Below, in pieces: positions 41,572 through 51,738 of a stretch of DNA of 64,000 nucleotides. A program made the translations under genes and the position numbers. Origin of the DNA: Porphyrobacter sp. ULC335. Lineage in GTDB: Bacteria > Pseudomonadota > Alphaproteobacteria > Sphingomonadales > Sphingomonadaceae. The stretch's first letter is position 1; each line of letters opens with the position of its first letter. The notes under the pieces are model-generated. The model was not told the origin of the DNA and did no database searches. It was given only the letters and a program-made list of their open reading frames with translations. The stretch spans positions 1,178,001 to 1,242,000 of the forward strand of contig NZ_CP078091.1 of NCBI RefSeq assembly GCF_025917005.1, read 5' to 3'.

Positions 41572-42401
41572 ACCAGCCCGATCCGTTGGCCCGCCCGGCT
41601 TGCCGCTGCCCGCAGCCACGGCGCACCGCTGCTGGCAGAGGGATCATAGGCCGGCAACCCGATCCGCCGCAGCAGCTGGTTGAGGCTGAGCGCATCGGCC
41701 ACAGCGCGGCTCTTGCGGCTTTGCCATGTCACCGACAGCGAGATCGAGGGCGCATCGCCGGCCCGCACCCAATGCGGCGCGGCATGGGGCACGAACAGCG
41801 CATCGCCCGGCGCCAGCAGATGCTTGTTACCCGCCGCCGCGTATTCGGCGCGCCATTCGAGCATGTTCTCGCCCGCGCGATGATAGGCTTCGCGCTGCGC
41901 CAGATCGAGGAAGGGCGGGGCGGACGGATAGGCGGCGAAGACCTTGTCTCCGGCGATCTGGAACAGGATGTTGTATTCGGCATCGAAATGGAACGGCGTG
42001 CGGGTGCCGGGGGCGGAGATGAAGGCGAAGCCCTTGATGTCGAGCGCCGGCCCGGTCGCGGGGCCGATCATCGGCGCAAGCTCTGCCAGCAGACGTTCAA
42101 GCAGTGCGCGGTATTCCGGCAATTGTTCGATATAACGTAGCATGACCCACGCCGAAGCGGCTCCGCCTGCGGCAATGGCATCGGCCGGATGGGCATCATT
42201 CTCGATTATGCGGAACGCTGCGGCGTCGGCGGCATCGTGGACCCGGCGCTCGACCTGCTGGCGCGGCAGGGCGCGCGCGGCTTCGGCCAGCGCGGCATAG
42301 CCGAGCAGTGGCTCGGCGGCGAGGTGATGGCGCAGACGGCCCGGCTCACGCGGGTAGCGTTGTGCCAGCTGGTGCACCGAGGGAAAATCGATCAGCGACA
42401 T
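41568..42401 (-). CDS. Cupin-like (JmjC-type) 2-oxoglutarate dioxygenase-like protein
   Basis: 277 residues. TPFHFDAEYN gives H-x-D iron ligands and HAAPHWVRAG the distal His, on a double-stranded beta-helix (LLAPGDALFVPH). This is the Cupin_8/JmjC class of Fe(II)/2-oxoglutarate hydroxylases. The substrate is unknown. Its stop overlaps the start of the acyltransferase-like gene (ATGA), so the two are translated together. Confidence 0.82.
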   Translation of the reverse strand: MSLIDFPSVHQLAQRYPREPGRLRHHLAAEPLLGYAALAEAARALPRQQVERRVHDAADAAAFRIIENDAHPADAIAAGGAASAWVMLRYIEQLPEYRALLERLLAELAPMIGPATGPALDIKGFAFISAPGTRTPFHFDAEYNILFQIAGDKVFAAYPSAPPFLDLAQREAYHRAGENMLEWRAEYAAAGNKHLLAPGDALFVPHAAPHWVRAGDAPSISLSVTWQSRKSRAVADALSLNQLLRRIGLPAYDPSASSGAPWLRAAASRAGQRIGLV

Positions 42402-42495
42402 GGATGCGACCCTGCGCGAGAAACACGGCTCGATCCCGATGGCCTATCCAGAGCCAATGAAAGTCCGGTTAACGCAGTGGCTTAGGCATGGCGAT

Positions 42496-44334
42496 CTAGT
42501 AGCCGCTGGCCTGCCCGTCCTTCCGCATCTCGGTCGCGCCGGTATAGACCCCTGTCACGGGATCGCGTACAATCGCCTGATAGCCGCCGAACGGGATGCC
42601 GGTGCTCTCCACCTCGACATTGTGGCCCATCGCCCGCAGCGCCTCCACCGTCGCCGCGGGAATGCCGGGTTCGACCTGCAGCACGCCCAGCGTGTCGACG
42701 GGTGCCGTGTCGAAGGGGCTGCCCGCCAGCGCATCGGTCGGCTGGCGGCCGCCATCATGGTGCAGCCGCGCGGCATCGCCCGCCTCTTGCAGGTTCATGC
42801 CATAGTCGACGAGGTTGATCAGCACCTGCACATGGCCCTGCGGCTGCATCCCGCCGCCCATCAGCCCGAAGCTCATCCACGGCTTGCCGTCCTTCCTGAT
42901 GAAGGCCGGGATGATCGTCTGGAAGGGCCGCTTGGCGGGGGCATAGGCATTGGGGTGCGCGGGATCGAGGCTGTAGAGTTCCCCACGGTCCTGAAACATG
43001 AAGCCGAGCCCGTCGGGCACCAGCCCCCCGCCCATGCCGCGATAGTTCGACTGGATGAGGCTGACCATCATCCCGTCCTTGTCGGCGACAGTCATGTAGG
43101 TGGTGTCGCCCTCACCCTCCAGCTTGGGCGCGATCAGTGCGCCGGGGCTGAACGCCGGAGTGGCGCGCGCGGGATCGATCAGGGCGAAGCGCTGCCTGCC
43201 GTAATCGTCGGAAAGCAGTTCGGCGGGCGCTCGGGCGAAATCGGGATCGGCATAGAAGCGGGCAGCGTCTTCAAAGGCGAGCCGCTTGGCTTCGGTGATG
43301 TAATGCAGCACTTGCGGAGAGCCGCGCTCCCACTGCGACAGGTCGACGTTCTTCAGGATGTTGACCATCTGGAGCGCTGCGAAGCCCTGCGAGTTGGGCG
43401 GCAGTTCGCACAGTTCATAGCCCTTGCGGTAGGTGACGCATGCGACATCGACCCACTCGCTGTCATGGGCTGCGAAGTCCGCAAGCGTGAAGGCGCTGCC
43501 CTGCCGCTGGAGGTAGTCCACCATGACCCGCGCGGTTTGGCCTGCGTAGAACTCGTCGCGCCCGCCCTTGGCGATGGCTTCCAGCGTGTTGGCCAGATCG
43601 GGATTGCGGAACACCTCGCCCGCGCGCGGGGCGCGGCCTTCCTTGAACCAGGTCGCGCGGGCATTGGTGAAGTCGAACATGGTCGTGGCCTGTTGGCGTT
43701 CGTAATTCTTCAGCCCGCGGTCGAGATACATGGCGATCACCGGAGCGACGGGGTGGCCTTCGCGGGCGTAGCGGATGGCAGGTGCAAGCACTTGCTCCAT
43801 CGGCAGCGTGCCGTAGCGCGCGTGCATGTCGAACCACGCATCGACCGTACCGGGTATGGTGACAGGCAGTGCGCCGACCGGCGGCAGGCTGGTTGCGCCT
43901 GCGGAGAGCTTGGCCTTCAACTGCTCCAATGTCTGGCCCGCAGGCGAGCGGCCCGAGCCATTGATGCCGACCAGTTGCCCGGTCTCGGGATCATGGACAA
44001 TCGCGAACAGATCGCCGCCGATGCCGTTGCCGGTCGGCTCCATCAGCCCGAGCGCCGCGTTGGCGGCAATGGCTGCGTCGACCGCGCTGCCGCCCGCCTT
44101 CAGGATGTCGAGCGCGATCTGGGTGGCGAGCGGGTGGGCGGTCGCGGCCATGCCGTGCGGGGCGATGACCGGACTGCGGCTCCACTGCGCGCCGACGGGG
44201 CGGGCACCGGGGCCGATGCCCTTGGTGGCCTCGGCTGTGGTGGCGGCGGGGTTGGGCGCATCCTCGGCAAGTGCAGGGTTGGCGAGGAAGGCGGCGGCGC
44301 CTGCGAGGAGCAGGGAGCGGGTGAGCTTCAGCAT
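42496..44334 (-). CDS. ggt: Gamma-glutamyltransferase
   Basis: 612 residues; signal peptide ending ANPALAE. The enzyme precursor self-cleaves before the Thr of the GDTTYMTVADKDG motif to give large and small subunits. MVSLIQSNYRGMGGGLVPD and SFGLMGGGMQPQGHVQVL are the small-subunit motifs, and GSGRSPAG lies in the large subunit. It hydrolyses glutathione or transfers its glutamyl group in the periplasm. ATG 44334 gives the signal peptide; the ATG 12 codons earlier does not. Confidence 0.94.
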   Translation of the reverse strand: MLKLTRSLLLAGAAAFLANPALAEDAPNPAATTAEATKGIGPGARPVGAQWSRSPVIAPHGMAATAHPLATQIALDILKAGGSAVDAAIAANAALGLMEPTGNGIGGDLFAIVHDPETGQLVGINGSGRSPAGQTLEQLKAKLSAGATSLPPVGALPVTIPGTVDAWFDMHARYGTLPMEQVLAPAIRYAREGHPVAPVIAMYLDRGLKNYERQQATTMFDFTNARATWFKEGRAPRAGEVFRNPDLANTLEAIAKGGRDEFYAGQTARVMVDYLQRQGSAFTLADFAAHDSEWVDVACVTYRKGYELCELPPNSQGFAALQMVNILKNVDLSQWERGSPQVLHYITEAKRLAFEDAARFYADPDFARAPAELLSDDYGRQRFALIDPARATPAFSPGALIAPKLEGEGDTTYMTVADKDGMMVSLIQSNYRGMGGGLVPDGLGFMFQDRGELYSLDPAHPNAYAPAKRPFQTIIPAFIRKDGKPWMSFGLMGGGMQPQGHVQVLINLVDYGMNLQEAGDAARLHHDGGRQPTDALAGSPFDTAPVDTLGVLQVEPGIPAATVEALRAMGHNVEVESTGIPFGGYQAIVRDPVTGVYTGATEMRKDGQASGY

Positions 44335-44382
44335 GGGAGCGCACCCTAAGCCCCGATCCGCGCCGCGCAAGGGCGCTTCGGC

Positions 44383-44928
44383 TTACCCGAACAGCATCAC
44401 GTTCATCATCCGGCCCGGGATCAGGAAGGCGGCGATCCCGGGGATCATCAGCGCCAGCAGGTAGGTGCGCACCAGATGGTTCTTGTGCCCGCGGATGTCG
44501 CCCTTGCGGGCGGTCGTCATCACCTTCCATGCGGCGTGGAAGGTCAGCGGCACGAACAGGTGGATCCAGCTGAAGCTGCCGCTTGTCTGGATGAAGATCG
44601 CGGTGGTGGCGGTGATCAGCATCAGCACCAGCCACAGCTTGCCCAGCCGCTTGTGCATCGCTGTGCCCTTGCGCGCCAGCAGCAGCCAGCCCCCCAGCGG
44701 GATGGTCGGCAGCACCGCGCCGACGTGGAGGATCAGCGGCAGCTTGGCATAGTGGCCAAGGTCGCCCACCATGCCGAGCGCCGCCTTGCCCAGCGCCACG
44801 ACGACGGCGAAGCTCATGGTAAAGCAGGCGAGGCTGATCGCGGTGCGGGTGGCGGGGCCGATGTCGAAGCCGGAAGCAGGCTTGGCGGCAGCGACTTTGG
44901 AGGCGAAGGGCAGGGTGATGGCGTTCAT
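44383..44928 (-). CDS. DUF2306-like membrane protein
   Basis: 181 residues with about four membrane segments. The His residues in LHVGAVLPTIPLGGWLLLARKGTAMHKRLGKLWL and TFHAAWK resemble the DUF2306 family of small haem-less or haem-like membrane proteins. It faces the LytTR gene across a 163-nt spacer holding three phased repeats. Pairing of a LytTR regulator with a membrane partner is known in LytTR regulatory systems, where the partner inhibits the regulator. Confidence 0.75.
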   Translation of the reverse strand: MNAITLPFASKVAAAKPASGFDIGPATRTAISLACFTMSFAVVVALGKAALGMVGDLGHYAKLPLILHVGAVLPTIPLGGWLLLARKGTAMHKRLGKLWLVLMLITATTAIFIQTSGSFSWIHLFVPLTFHAAWKVMTTARKGDIRGHKNHLVRTYLLALMIPGIAAFLIPGRMMNVMLFG

Positions 44929-45000
44929 GGCGGGTCTCCTCGATGCGATGGGTGGTTGCCGAGACCGGTGTGCCGCCGCCCCGTTTGCGGGCAATCGCAC

Positions 45001-45050
45001 TTGCGCAAATGGCGCGGGCCTTGCGCGAAATGTCCGCACATCCTGCGAAC
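45001..45050. promoter_or_regulatory. Three 20-bp-phased direct repeats, LytTR operator candidate
   Basis: TTGCGCAAAT (45001), TTGCGCGAAA (45021) and TCCTGCGAAC (45041) start exactly 20 bp apart. LytTR domains typically bind imperfect direct repeats of about 9 bp spaced two helical turns apart. The site is 42 nt before the LytTR gene and 72 nt from the DUF2306 start. Confidence 0.6.
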
Positions 45051-45091
45051 TGCCACTTTACGAAGCGCGAGCGGGCATTCAGACCAGCGCC

Positions 45092-45919
45092 ATGACTGCT
45101 CAACCCGCCTCACCGCAGCACGCGCTTGTGCGCCGGATCATCATCGATCTGGCGGCGATGACCGCGATCGGCGTGTTCCTTGCCATCATCGGCCCGTTCG
45201 GCAGCATCGCCGCGCCGCTGACCGAACGGCTTGTGACATGGATCGGCTTCGCGTGGCTCGGCTATGCCTGCTACCGCCCGATGCAGAGTGTGGCGACATG
45301 GGGTGAGCGCACGCTGGCCCTGCCGCGCTGGGGCGTGCTGGCGGCGGCGGTGCTGGTGGGGACCGTGCCGATGACGGCGGCGGTGCTGGCGATCAACAGC
45401 AAGCCGTTCGGCAGCATCGGTTGGCCCGGTCTCGACGTGGCGATGGGGACCTATCTTTCGGTGCTGGTGATCGGCGGGGCTGTGACGGTGCTGTTCAATC
45501 TGGTGCAAGGCCCCCCGCGCGCGCCCGCTCCTGCGATGACGCAGCCGGCAGCGCCGATGCCGCCGCAGCCTGCTCCGGACCCGATTTCTGCGCCTGCAAC
45601 TCCGCCGCCCAATCCGCTGCTCGACCAGCTCCCCGCCGAGCTGGGGAGCGACATCGTCGCGCTGGAGATGGAGGACCACTATGTCCGCGTCCACACCGCG
45701 CTGGGATCGGCGCTGGTGCTGATGCGGCTGCGCGACGCGATGGTGCTGGTCACCGGTATCGAGGGGATGCAGGTCCACCGCAGCTGGTGGGTGGCGCGCG
45801 GCGCGGTGGAGGATGTGCTGCGCGACGGGCGCAACGTCCGCCTGAAGCTGGCGCGCGGGATCGAAGCCCCCGTCGCCCGTGCCAAGATCGCCGACCTTAA
45901 AGACGCACGCTGGATCTGA
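45092..45919 (+). CDS. Membrane-bound LytTR-domain transcriptional regulator
   Basis: 275 residues. Four membrane segments span residues of about 15-145, then a Pro/Ala-rich linker (PAPAMTQPAAPMPPQPAPDP), then a LytTR DNA-binding domain from about 180 with VALEMEDHYVRVHT, LVLMRLRDAM and MQVHRSWWVARGAV. It lacks a receiver domain, so the signal is likely sensed in the membrane. Autoregulation through the phased repeats upstream is inferred. Confidence 0.88.
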   Translation: MTAQPASPQHALVRRIIIDLAAMTAIGVFLAIIGPFGSIAAPLTERLVTWIGFAWLGYACYRPMQSVATWGERTLALPRWGVLAAAVLVGTVPMTAAVLAINSKPFGSIGWPGLDVAMGTYLSVLVIGGAVTVLFNLVQGPPRAPAPAMTQPAAPMPPQPAPDPISAPATPPPNPLLDQLPAELGSDIVALEMEDHYVRVHTALGSALVLMRLRDAMVLVTGIEGMQVHRSWWVARGAVEDVLRDGRNVRLKLARGIEAPVARAKIADLKDARWI

Positions 45920-45925
45920 CCCACG

Positions 45926-45963
45926 AAAAAGGCCCCCGGTGCCGCCACCGGAGGCCCCTTTCT
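45926..45963. terminator. Bidirectional terminator between the LytTR gene and katG
   Basis: GGCCCCCGGTG (45931-45941) pairs with CACCGG-A-GGCC (45946-45956), with AAAAA before and CCCCTTT after. Both the + gene ending at 45919 and katG ending at 45982 could use it. Confidence 0.75.
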
Positions 45964-45981
45964 GCTTGGCGCTGCCTCGTA

Positions 45982-48201
45982 TCAGCCGTGGTACTTTGCC
46001 CAGCTCACATCGAAGCGATCCGCGTTCATCACCTTGTTCCAGGCCGAGATGAAGTCGCAGACGAATTTGCCCTCGTTCCCGTTCTCGGCATAGACCTCGG
46101 CCTGCGCGCGCAGCATCGAGTTTGATCCGAAGACCAGATCGGTGCGGGTGGCGCGCCACTTTTCCTGGCCCGTCGCACGGTCAACGCCGACATATTCCTC
46201 GTCCCCGCTCTCGTCCACGGGCGACCACTTGGTCCCCATGTCGAGGAGGTTGCGGAAGAAGTCCGGCGTCAGCTTGCCGGGGGTTTCGGTCAGCACACCG
46301 ATGCGGTGGCCGTGGTGGGCATGATCGCTCACCGCGCCCAGCGCCCGCATCCCGCCGACCAGCACCGTCATCTCGGGGATCGACAGGCCGAGCAGGTGCG
46401 CCCGGTCGATCAGCATCTCCTCGGTGCGGACCTGCGCCTTGGTCTTGAGGTAGTTGCGGAAGCCATCGGCAAAGGGCTCCATCGGTTCAAAGCTTGCCGC
46501 GTCGGTGTGCGCTTCCGTGGCATCGCCGCGGCCGCCCATGAACGGCACGGTCACGTCATGCCCGGCATCGCGTGCCGCCTTCTCGACCGCTGCCGAGCCG
46601 GCCAGCACGATCGCGTCGGCCATGCTGAGGCTGCCGCGGTGCGCATCGATGGTGTCGAGCACTTTGCCCAGTTCAGCCGGATCATTGACCGCCCACGAAC
46701 GCTGCGGGGCAAGCCGGACGCGCGCGCCGTTGGCACCGCCGCGGTGGTCCGAATTGCGGTAGGTCGAGGCCGAAGCCCAGGCCGCCTTGACCAGCTCGCG
46801 CACAGACAACCCGCTGCCGAGGATCGCCGCCTTGAAGCGGGCGACTTCCGCGTCCGAGGGCGTGGTGCCCGCCGGAACCGGATCCTGCCAGATCAGTGTT
46901 TCCGACGGCACTTCCGGGCCGAGGTAACGCACCTTGGGCCCCATGTCGCGGTGGCACAGCTTGAACCACGCGCGGGCGAAGGCATCGTCCAGCGCCGCCT
47001 GATCGCGGTGGAAGCGCTCGGAGATGGCGCGGTAGCCCGGGTCGTTCTTGAGCGCCATGTCGGCGGTGGTCATCATGGTCGGCACGCGCTTGTTCGGATC
47101 GCGCGCGTCGGGGGCCATGTCTTCGGGATCGGGGTTGATCGGCTGCCACTGGTTGGCACCGGCGGGCGACTTCACCAGCTCGAAATCGTACTTGAAGAGG
47201 ATGCGGAAGTAGTCGCCGCCCCACTGGGTCGGGTTGTTCGACCAAGCGCCCTCGATCCCCGAGGTGGTGATGTTGCCGCTGGCGATCTCGTCAGCATCGT
47301 TGAGCCAGCCGAAGCCCATCAGGTGCAGGTCTTCGCTTTCGGGCGCGCCGCCGAAGGTGTCCGCCGGGTGCGCGCCGTGGGCCTTGCCGAAGGCGTGACC
47401 GCCCGCGACCAGCGCCACGGTTTCCTCGTCGTTCATCGCCATGCGGGCGAAGGTTTCGCGCATGTCGCGGGCCATGCCCTCGGGATCATGCGGGTCGCCC
47501 TGCGGCCCTTCCGGGTTGACGTAGATGAGCCCCATCTGGATTGCCGCGAGCGGATTTTCGAGCGCTTTGCCTTCTTGCGCGTTGATGCGTGTGGCAACGC
47601 CTTCGTTGACCCACTGCTCCTCGGTGCCCCAGTAGACAGACTCAGGCTCGAACACATCCGCGCGCCCGCCGCCGAAGCCGAACACGGGGCCGCCCATGCT
47701 CTCGATCGCGACATTGCCGGTGAGGATGAACAGGTCAGCCCAGCTGATGTTCTTCCCGTACTTCTGCTTGATCGGCCACAGCAGGCGGCGCGCCTTGTCG
47801 AGGTTGCCGTTATCGGGCCACGAGTTGAGCGGCGCAAAACGCTGCTGACCGCTGTTGGCCCCGCCGCGCCCGTCACCGGTGCGATAGGTGCCCGCCGCGT
47901 GCCAGGCCATGCGGATGAAGAACGGGCCGTAATGGCCGTAATCCGCCGGCCACCAGGGCTGGCTGTCGGTCATCAGCGCGGTCAGATCAGCCTTCAGCGC
48001 GGCATAATCGAGCGTGTTGAACGCCTCGGCATAGTCGAAGTCCTCGCCATAGGGGTTCGCGCTTTTGCCCTGCTCGGTCAGGATGTCGACCTGCATTGCT
48101 TGCGGCCACCAATCACGGTTGGTGCGGCCCAGCAGGTTGCGCATGTCGTTGCTGCCGTGGAACGGGCAACCGCCGCTGATATCTCCGGTTTTTGCGTCCA
48201 T
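45982..48201 (-). CDS. katG: Catalase-peroxidase
   Basis: 739 residues. The distal haem motif [17 protein letters not shown] supplies Arg, Trp and His. [11 protein letters not shown] holds the Tyr of the Met-Tyr-Trp adduct needed for catalase activity. The second, haem-less domain is present ([15 protein letters not shown]), as usual for KatG. It removes hydrogen peroxide in the cytoplasm. ahpC and ahpF lie 3 kb away, but no oxyR is seen and no OxyR box was recognised in the 178-nt upstream region. Confidence 0.98.
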   Translation of the reverse strand: MDAKTGDISGGCPFHGSNDMRNLLGRTNRDWWPQAMQVDILTEQGKSANPYGEDFDYAEAFNTLDYAALKADLTALMTDSQPWWPADYGHYGPFFIRMAWHAAGTYRTGDGRGGANSGQQRFAPLNSWPDNGNLDKARRLLWPIKQKYGKNISWADLFILTGNVAIESMGGPVFGFGGGRADVFEPESVYWGTEEQWVNEGVATRINAQEGKALENPLAAIQMGLIYVNPEGPQGDPHDPEGMARDMRETFARMAMNDEETVALVAGGHAFGKAHGAHPADTFGGAPESEDLHLMGFGWLNDADEIASGNITTSGIEGAWSNNPTQWGGDYFRILFKYDFELVKSPAGANQWQPINPDPEDMAPDARDPNKRVPTMMTTADMALKNDPGYRAISERFHRDQAALDDAFARAWFKLCHRDMGPKVRYLGPEVPSETLIWQDPVPAGTTPSDAEVARFKAAILGSGLSVRELVKAAWASASTYRNSDHRGGANGARVRLAPQRSWAVNDPAELGKVLDTIDAHRGSLSMADAIVLAGSAAVEKAARDAGHDVTVPFMGGRGDATEAHTDAASFEPMEPFADGFRNYLKTKAQVRTEEMLIDRAHLLGLSIPEMTVLVGGMRALGAVSDHAHHGHRIGVLTETPGKLTPDFFRNLLDMGTKWSPVDESGDEEYVGVDRATGQEKWRATRTDLVFGSNSMLRAQAEVYAENGNEGKFVCDFISAWNKVMNADRFDVSWAKYHG

Positions 48202-48379
48202 GATGTGTCTCCTCTCGAGTTCAGACTCGTCCCTTGCGGGGGTCTATGGCGAGAAGATTACGCTTTCAGGATGGCGCGTCCAATCGATTAATACGCGCTT
48301 TTTGATTGAGTGGGGCGATAAGTGGGGTGCATGTGAAAGCGATCTTGTCCGTGCTGTGTCCGCATTCCATAACGTCAGC

Positions 48380-48994
48380 ATGAGCAAAGTCGCCTGTACG
48401 CAATGCAGTGCCATGATCCTTCCGCGCACTGCCGCCGAGACAGGTGGTATCTGCATGGCCTGCAAGCAGGGCATCCGCGCCAGCATGGAGGCATCGCGGG
48501 AATTCTATCGGAAGCTCAAGGAATACGACCCGCATCGCGAGCTCTGGATCTGGCTGGTCCGCGAAGTGCAGGCCAACCCGGGCCTTGCCAACCTGTCGGA
48601 AGCACACCGGCATTACTTCGCTGTCGGCGTGCTGGAGGGCGAGGTCTACAATGGGGGCTTCCACCAGTACTTCTGGAACAGCTCCGGAACCTATTACGCA
48701 GACGCAATCGCGGGATTGAAGGCGCTGGAGGCCGAGACGTCACTCTTGATCCTGCAAGCAGCGGCAAGACTTCTGTTCGGAGCCACGCTGCCGCCAGTGG
48801 ACCGGCATGCTCGCTGGACAGCGATGAAGCGCCGGGAGCGCCTTCAAGGCTGGTTGGGCCAAAGCGGGAAGGCTTCGGCGAAGCTCGATAAGCTAGACAA
48901 ATCTTTCTGGGAGGACCCGGATCGTCTGGGCGAAAAGCTGACCGCCTTCGCCCAGCAATCCGGCATCCTTAAACCCTTCGAGAAAGAGGTTTAG
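48380..48994 (+). CDS. DUF4375/DMP19-like protein
   Basis: 204 residues. The N-terminus has [10 protein letters not shown] and [10 protein letters not shown], two C-x2-C pairs that could bind zinc. Then [32 protein letters not shown] is the DUF4375 (DMP19) core. The function is unknown. The start has no strong ribosome site. Its 3' end overlaps the convergent ahpF by 4 nt. A zinc module plus DUF4375 is plausible for a soluble DNA- or protein-binding factor (inference). Confidence 0.75.
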   Translation: MSKVACTQCSAMILPRTAAETGGICMACKQGIRASMEASREFYRKLKEYDPHRELWIWLVREVQANPGLANLSEAHRHYFAVGVLEGEVYNGGFHQYFWNSSGTYYADAIAGLKALEAETSLLILQAAARLLFGATLPPVDRHARWTAMKRRERLQGWLGQSGKASAKLDKLDKSFWEDPDRLGEKLTAFAQQSGILKPFEKEV

Positions 48995-50580
48995 GCCGCC
49001 TGCGCGACTTCCTCCACTGGTTCGTTCCGGATCAGGAAGTCGAACGCGCCCAGGCCCGCTTTCGCGCCTTCGCCCATGGCGACCACGATCTGCTTGTGCG
49101 GCACGGTGGTGCAATCGCCCGCGGCGTAGATGCCTGGGATGTTGGTCGCGCCGTGATCGTCGATCACGATCTCGCCATGCTTGCTGAGCTCCAGACCGGT
49201 TTCGTGCAGCCATTCGGTGTTGGGGACGAGGCCGATCTGCACGAACACGCCTTCGAGGGTGATGCGGCGTTCCTCGCCATTGGCGCGGTTCTTGACCACA
49301 AGGCCGTTCACGCGGGTGCCATCGCCCAGCACTTCGGTGGTCTGGCCGTTGGTGATGATTTCGACATTGGCCATCGAACGCAGCTTGCGCTGGAGCACCT
49401 CGTCAGCGCGCAGCTTGGTATCGAACTCGATCAGCGTGACGTGGCCGACGATCCCGGCAAGGTCGATCGCCGCTTCAACGCCCGAATTGCCGCCGCCGAT
49501 CACCGCGATGCGCTTGCCCTTGAACAGCGGGCCATCGCAGTGCGGGCAATAGGCCACGCCCTTGTTGCGATACTCCGCCTCGCCCGGCACGCCGAGGTTG
49601 CGCCAGCGCGCTCCGGTGGAGAGGATCAGCGAACGCGCCTTGAGCGTCGCGCCGTTGGCCATCACCACCTCGTGATAACCGCCCACGTCCTTTGCCGCGC
49701 GCAGTTCCACCGCGCGGGCAAGGTCCATCAGGTCGATCTCGTATTCGCCGACATGCTTCTTGAGGCTGTCGGTCAGCTTCGGGCCCTCGGTGTAGGGCGT
49801 GCCGGGGAGGTTCTCGATCCCGAGCGTGTCCATCAGCTGCCCGCCGAAGCGTTCTGCCGCGATGCCGGTGCTGAAGCCCTTGCGCGCGGTATAGACCGCC
49901 GCCGCTGCACCGGCGGGGCCGCCGCCCACCACCAGCACCTCGAACGGGGCCTTGGCGGCGAGCTTTTCCGCCTGCTTGGCACCAGCATTCTTGTCGAGCT
50001 TGGCGAGGATTTCGGCGAGTTCCATCTTGCCGTTGTAGAAGCTCTCACCGTTGAGGAAGGTCGCGGGCACAGCCATGATGTCGCGGCGCTCGACCTCGTC
50101 CTGGAACGTGCCGCCTTCGATCAGGGTTGCAGTGATGCGCGGATTTTCGAGCGCCATCAGGGTGAGCGCCTGCACCACATCGGGGCAGTTGTGGCACGAC
50201 AGCGAGAAGAACATCTCGAAATTGTAGTCGCCTTCCAGCGCGCGCACCTGTTCGATCAGGTCTGCGTCGACCTTCGGCGGGTGTCCGCCGGCCCACAGCA
50301 GCGCGAGCACGAGGCTGGTGAATTCATGGCCCATCGGCAGGCCCGCAAAGCGCACCCACTTCTCCGCATCGCTTGCGCGGCGGATCACGAAGCTGGGCTT
50401 GCGCGCGTCGGTCCCGTCGAAACGCGCGGTGACGAGATCGTGCTGCGCGGCGATCTGTTCGATGAGCTGGCGGGTCTGGCGCGACTTCTCGCTGTCATCG
50501 AGCGAGGCGACCAGTTCGATGCCCTCGCGCAGATTGCCGAGATAGGTCTTGAGCTGGGCCTGCATGGCGGCGTCGAGCAT
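48991..50580 (-). CDS. ahpF: Alkyl hydroperoxide reductase subunit F
   Basis: 529 residues. Residues 1 to about 200 are the tandem thioredoxin-fold N-terminal domain with redox centre SCHNC. Then come FAD site [19 protein letters not shown], the redox CPHCDG and the NADH site [13 protein letters not shown]. AhpF passes electrons from NADH to AhpC. ahpC lies upstream on the same strand, with 311 nt between holding a REP-like element, so the two may be separate transcripts. Confidence 0.96.
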   Translation of the reverse strand: MLDAAMQAQLKTYLGNLREGIELVASLDDSEKSRQTRQLIEQIAAQHDLVTARFDGTDARKPSFVIRRASDAEKWVRFAGLPMGHEFTSLVLALLWAGGHPPKVDADLIEQVRALEGDYNFEMFFSLSCHNCPDVVQALTLMALENPRITATLIEGGTFQDEVERRDIMAVPATFLNGESFYNGKMELAEILAKLDKNAGAKQAEKLAAKAPFEVLVVGGGPAGAAAAVYTARKGFSTGIAAERFGGQLMDTLGIENLPGTPYTEGPKLTDSLKKHVGEYEIDLMDLARAVELRAAKDVGGYHEVVMANGATLKARSLILSTGARWRNLGVPGEAEYRNKGVAYCPHCDGPLFKGKRIAVIGGGNSGVEAAIDLAGIVGHVTLIEFDTKLRADEVLQRKLRSMANVEIITNGQTTEVLGDGTRVNGLVVKNRANGEERRITLEGVFVQIGLVPNTEWLHETGLELSKHGEIVIDDHGATNIPGIYAAGDCTTVPHKQIVVAMGEGAKAGLGAFDFLIRNEPVEEVAQAA

Positions 50581-50597
50581 GGGTCAATATTCCTTCG

Positions 50598-50708
50598 TCA
50601 TTGCGAGGAGCCCCGCAAGGGGCGACGCGGCAATCCATGAACCGACCGATCCGACGGCGGAAACATCAGACCATGGATTGCCGCGTCGCCTCCGGCTCCT
50701 CGCAATGA
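50598..50708. repeat. Large REP-like palindrome between ahpF and ahpC
   Basis: TCATTGCGAGGAGCC ... GGCGACGCGGCAATCCATG (50598-50639) is answered by CATGGATTGCCGCGTCGCC ... GGCTCCTCGCAATGA (50672-50708). The arms are about 37-42 nt with a 32-nt loop. This family is common in intergenic DNA of related bacteria (recollection). The rest of the 311-nt stretch to 50891 has no gene, only GC-rich sequence and the hairpin at 50793. Confidence 0.85.
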
Positions 50709-50792
50709 CGAGGAGGAGGGGGCGGGTAACGCGGGACCGGATCGCCCTGCCCCAAAGGGGAAAGGGGCGGGCATATCCGGTCCCGGTCACGA

Positions 50793-50818
50793 CCCGAGAG
50801 CGCTGAAAGGCTCTCGGG
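50793..50818 (-). terminator. Hairpin downstream of ahpC
   Basis: CCCGAGAGC (50793-50801) pairs with GCTCTCGGG (50810-50818), a perfect 9-bp stem with an 8-nt loop, 74 nt beyond the ahpC stop on the minus strand. No strong T-tract follows in that direction, so its terminator role is tentative. Confidence 0.5.
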
Positions 50819-50891
50819 ATTTGCGGCCAGCGCGAGGCTGTGGGGGAGGGGGGAGAAGCCTCGCGCCGGCCGTATGCTTGAGCCCGAAGGC

Positions 50892-51458
50892 TTAGATCTT
50901 GCCGACCAGGTCGAGCGAGGGGGCCAGCGTGTCGCTGCCTTCTTCCCACGCTGCCGGGCAGACCTGACCGGGGTTGGCGCGCACGTACTGGGCGGCCTTG
51001 ATCTTGCGGGTCAGTTCGTTGGCATTGCGGCCCACGCCTTCGCAGGTGATTTCCATGATCTGGATCACGCCGTCCGGATCGACCACGAAGGTCGCACGGT
51101 CGGCAAGGCCAACGCCTTCACGCAGCACGCCGAAGTTGTTCGAAAGCACGTGGTTCTGGTCACCCAGGAACGGGAAGGTCAGCTTGCCGATCTTGTCCGA
51201 GGTGTCGTGCCAGGCCTTGTGGCTGAAATGCGTGTCGGTGCTGACGGCATAGACTTCCACGCCCATCGCCTGAAGCTGGCCGTACTTTTCGCCCATGTCT
51301 TCCAGCTCGGTCGGGCACACGAAGGTGAAGTCGGCCGGGTAGAAGAAGAACACCGACCACTTGCCGGCGAGATCGGCGTCGGTGATGTCGAAGAAGTCCT
51401 TGCCCTTCTGGAAGGCGGTGGCGGTGAACGGCTTGAGAGTCGAACCGATGATACCCAT
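50892..51458 (-). CDS. ahpC: Alkyl hydroperoxide reductase subunit C (peroxiredoxin)
   Basis: 188 residues. The peroxidatic Cys is C48 in [12 protein letters not shown], and the resolving Cys is in [11 protein letters not shown] near residue 165. It is a typical 2-Cys peroxiredoxin that reduces hydrogen peroxide, alkyl hydroperoxides and peroxynitrite, recycled by AhpF. A strong ribosome site (AAGGAC) precedes the ATG. Confidence 0.98.
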   Translation of the reverse strand: MGIIGSTLKPFTATAFQKGKDFFDITDADLAGKWSVFFFYPADFTFVCPTELEDMGEKYGQLQAMGVEVYAVSTDTHFSHKAWHDTSDKIGKLTFPFLGDQNHVLSNNFGVLREGVGLADRATFVVDPDGVIQIMEITCEGVGRNANELTRKIKAAQYVRANPGQVCPAAWEEGSDTLAPSLDLVGKI

Positions 51459-51738
51459 GGGAGTTTGTCCTTATCTGGGGTGGTTGAGAGAGGTCGAAAC
51501 TGGGATTGAAAGCGACTGGGCCCAAATAGGAAGTTTTGCGCTGCACAAAAGTTGATTGTTGCGATTGCGAAAATCGGAATTTTCAACCGTGACAGCGGGA
51601 ACCATCGGAAAATCCTGCAAATCGAATGCAGACCCGGCGGTCCGAAACTAACGCAAGTTATTTATGTCACCCGGTAGAATGCGATGGGTCGGCAATCGGG
51701 CGGTGGCCGGAAGTTGCTCACCAGGGGAAGTCCATTCT
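51459..51738. other. Divergent spacer between ahpC and a small Cys-tailed protein
   Basis: 280 nt without a supported gene. The part next to ahpC is AT-richer than its surroundings and contains AATCAACTTTTGTGC on the minus strand, suitable for a promoter. No OxyR-type palindrome was recognised. Confidence 0.4.

Noticed and set aside
42400..44349. 649-codon open frame antisense to the gamma-glutamyltransferase
   Set aside because: Shadow of ggt; no ribosome site and no recognisable domain.
46306..48291. 661-codon open frame antisense to katG
   Set aside because: Shadow of katG; composition is Arg/His/Gly-rich with no motif.
48202..48379. OxyR box upstream of katG
   Set aside because: No ATAG-N7-CTAT-type symmetric pattern could be found by eye.
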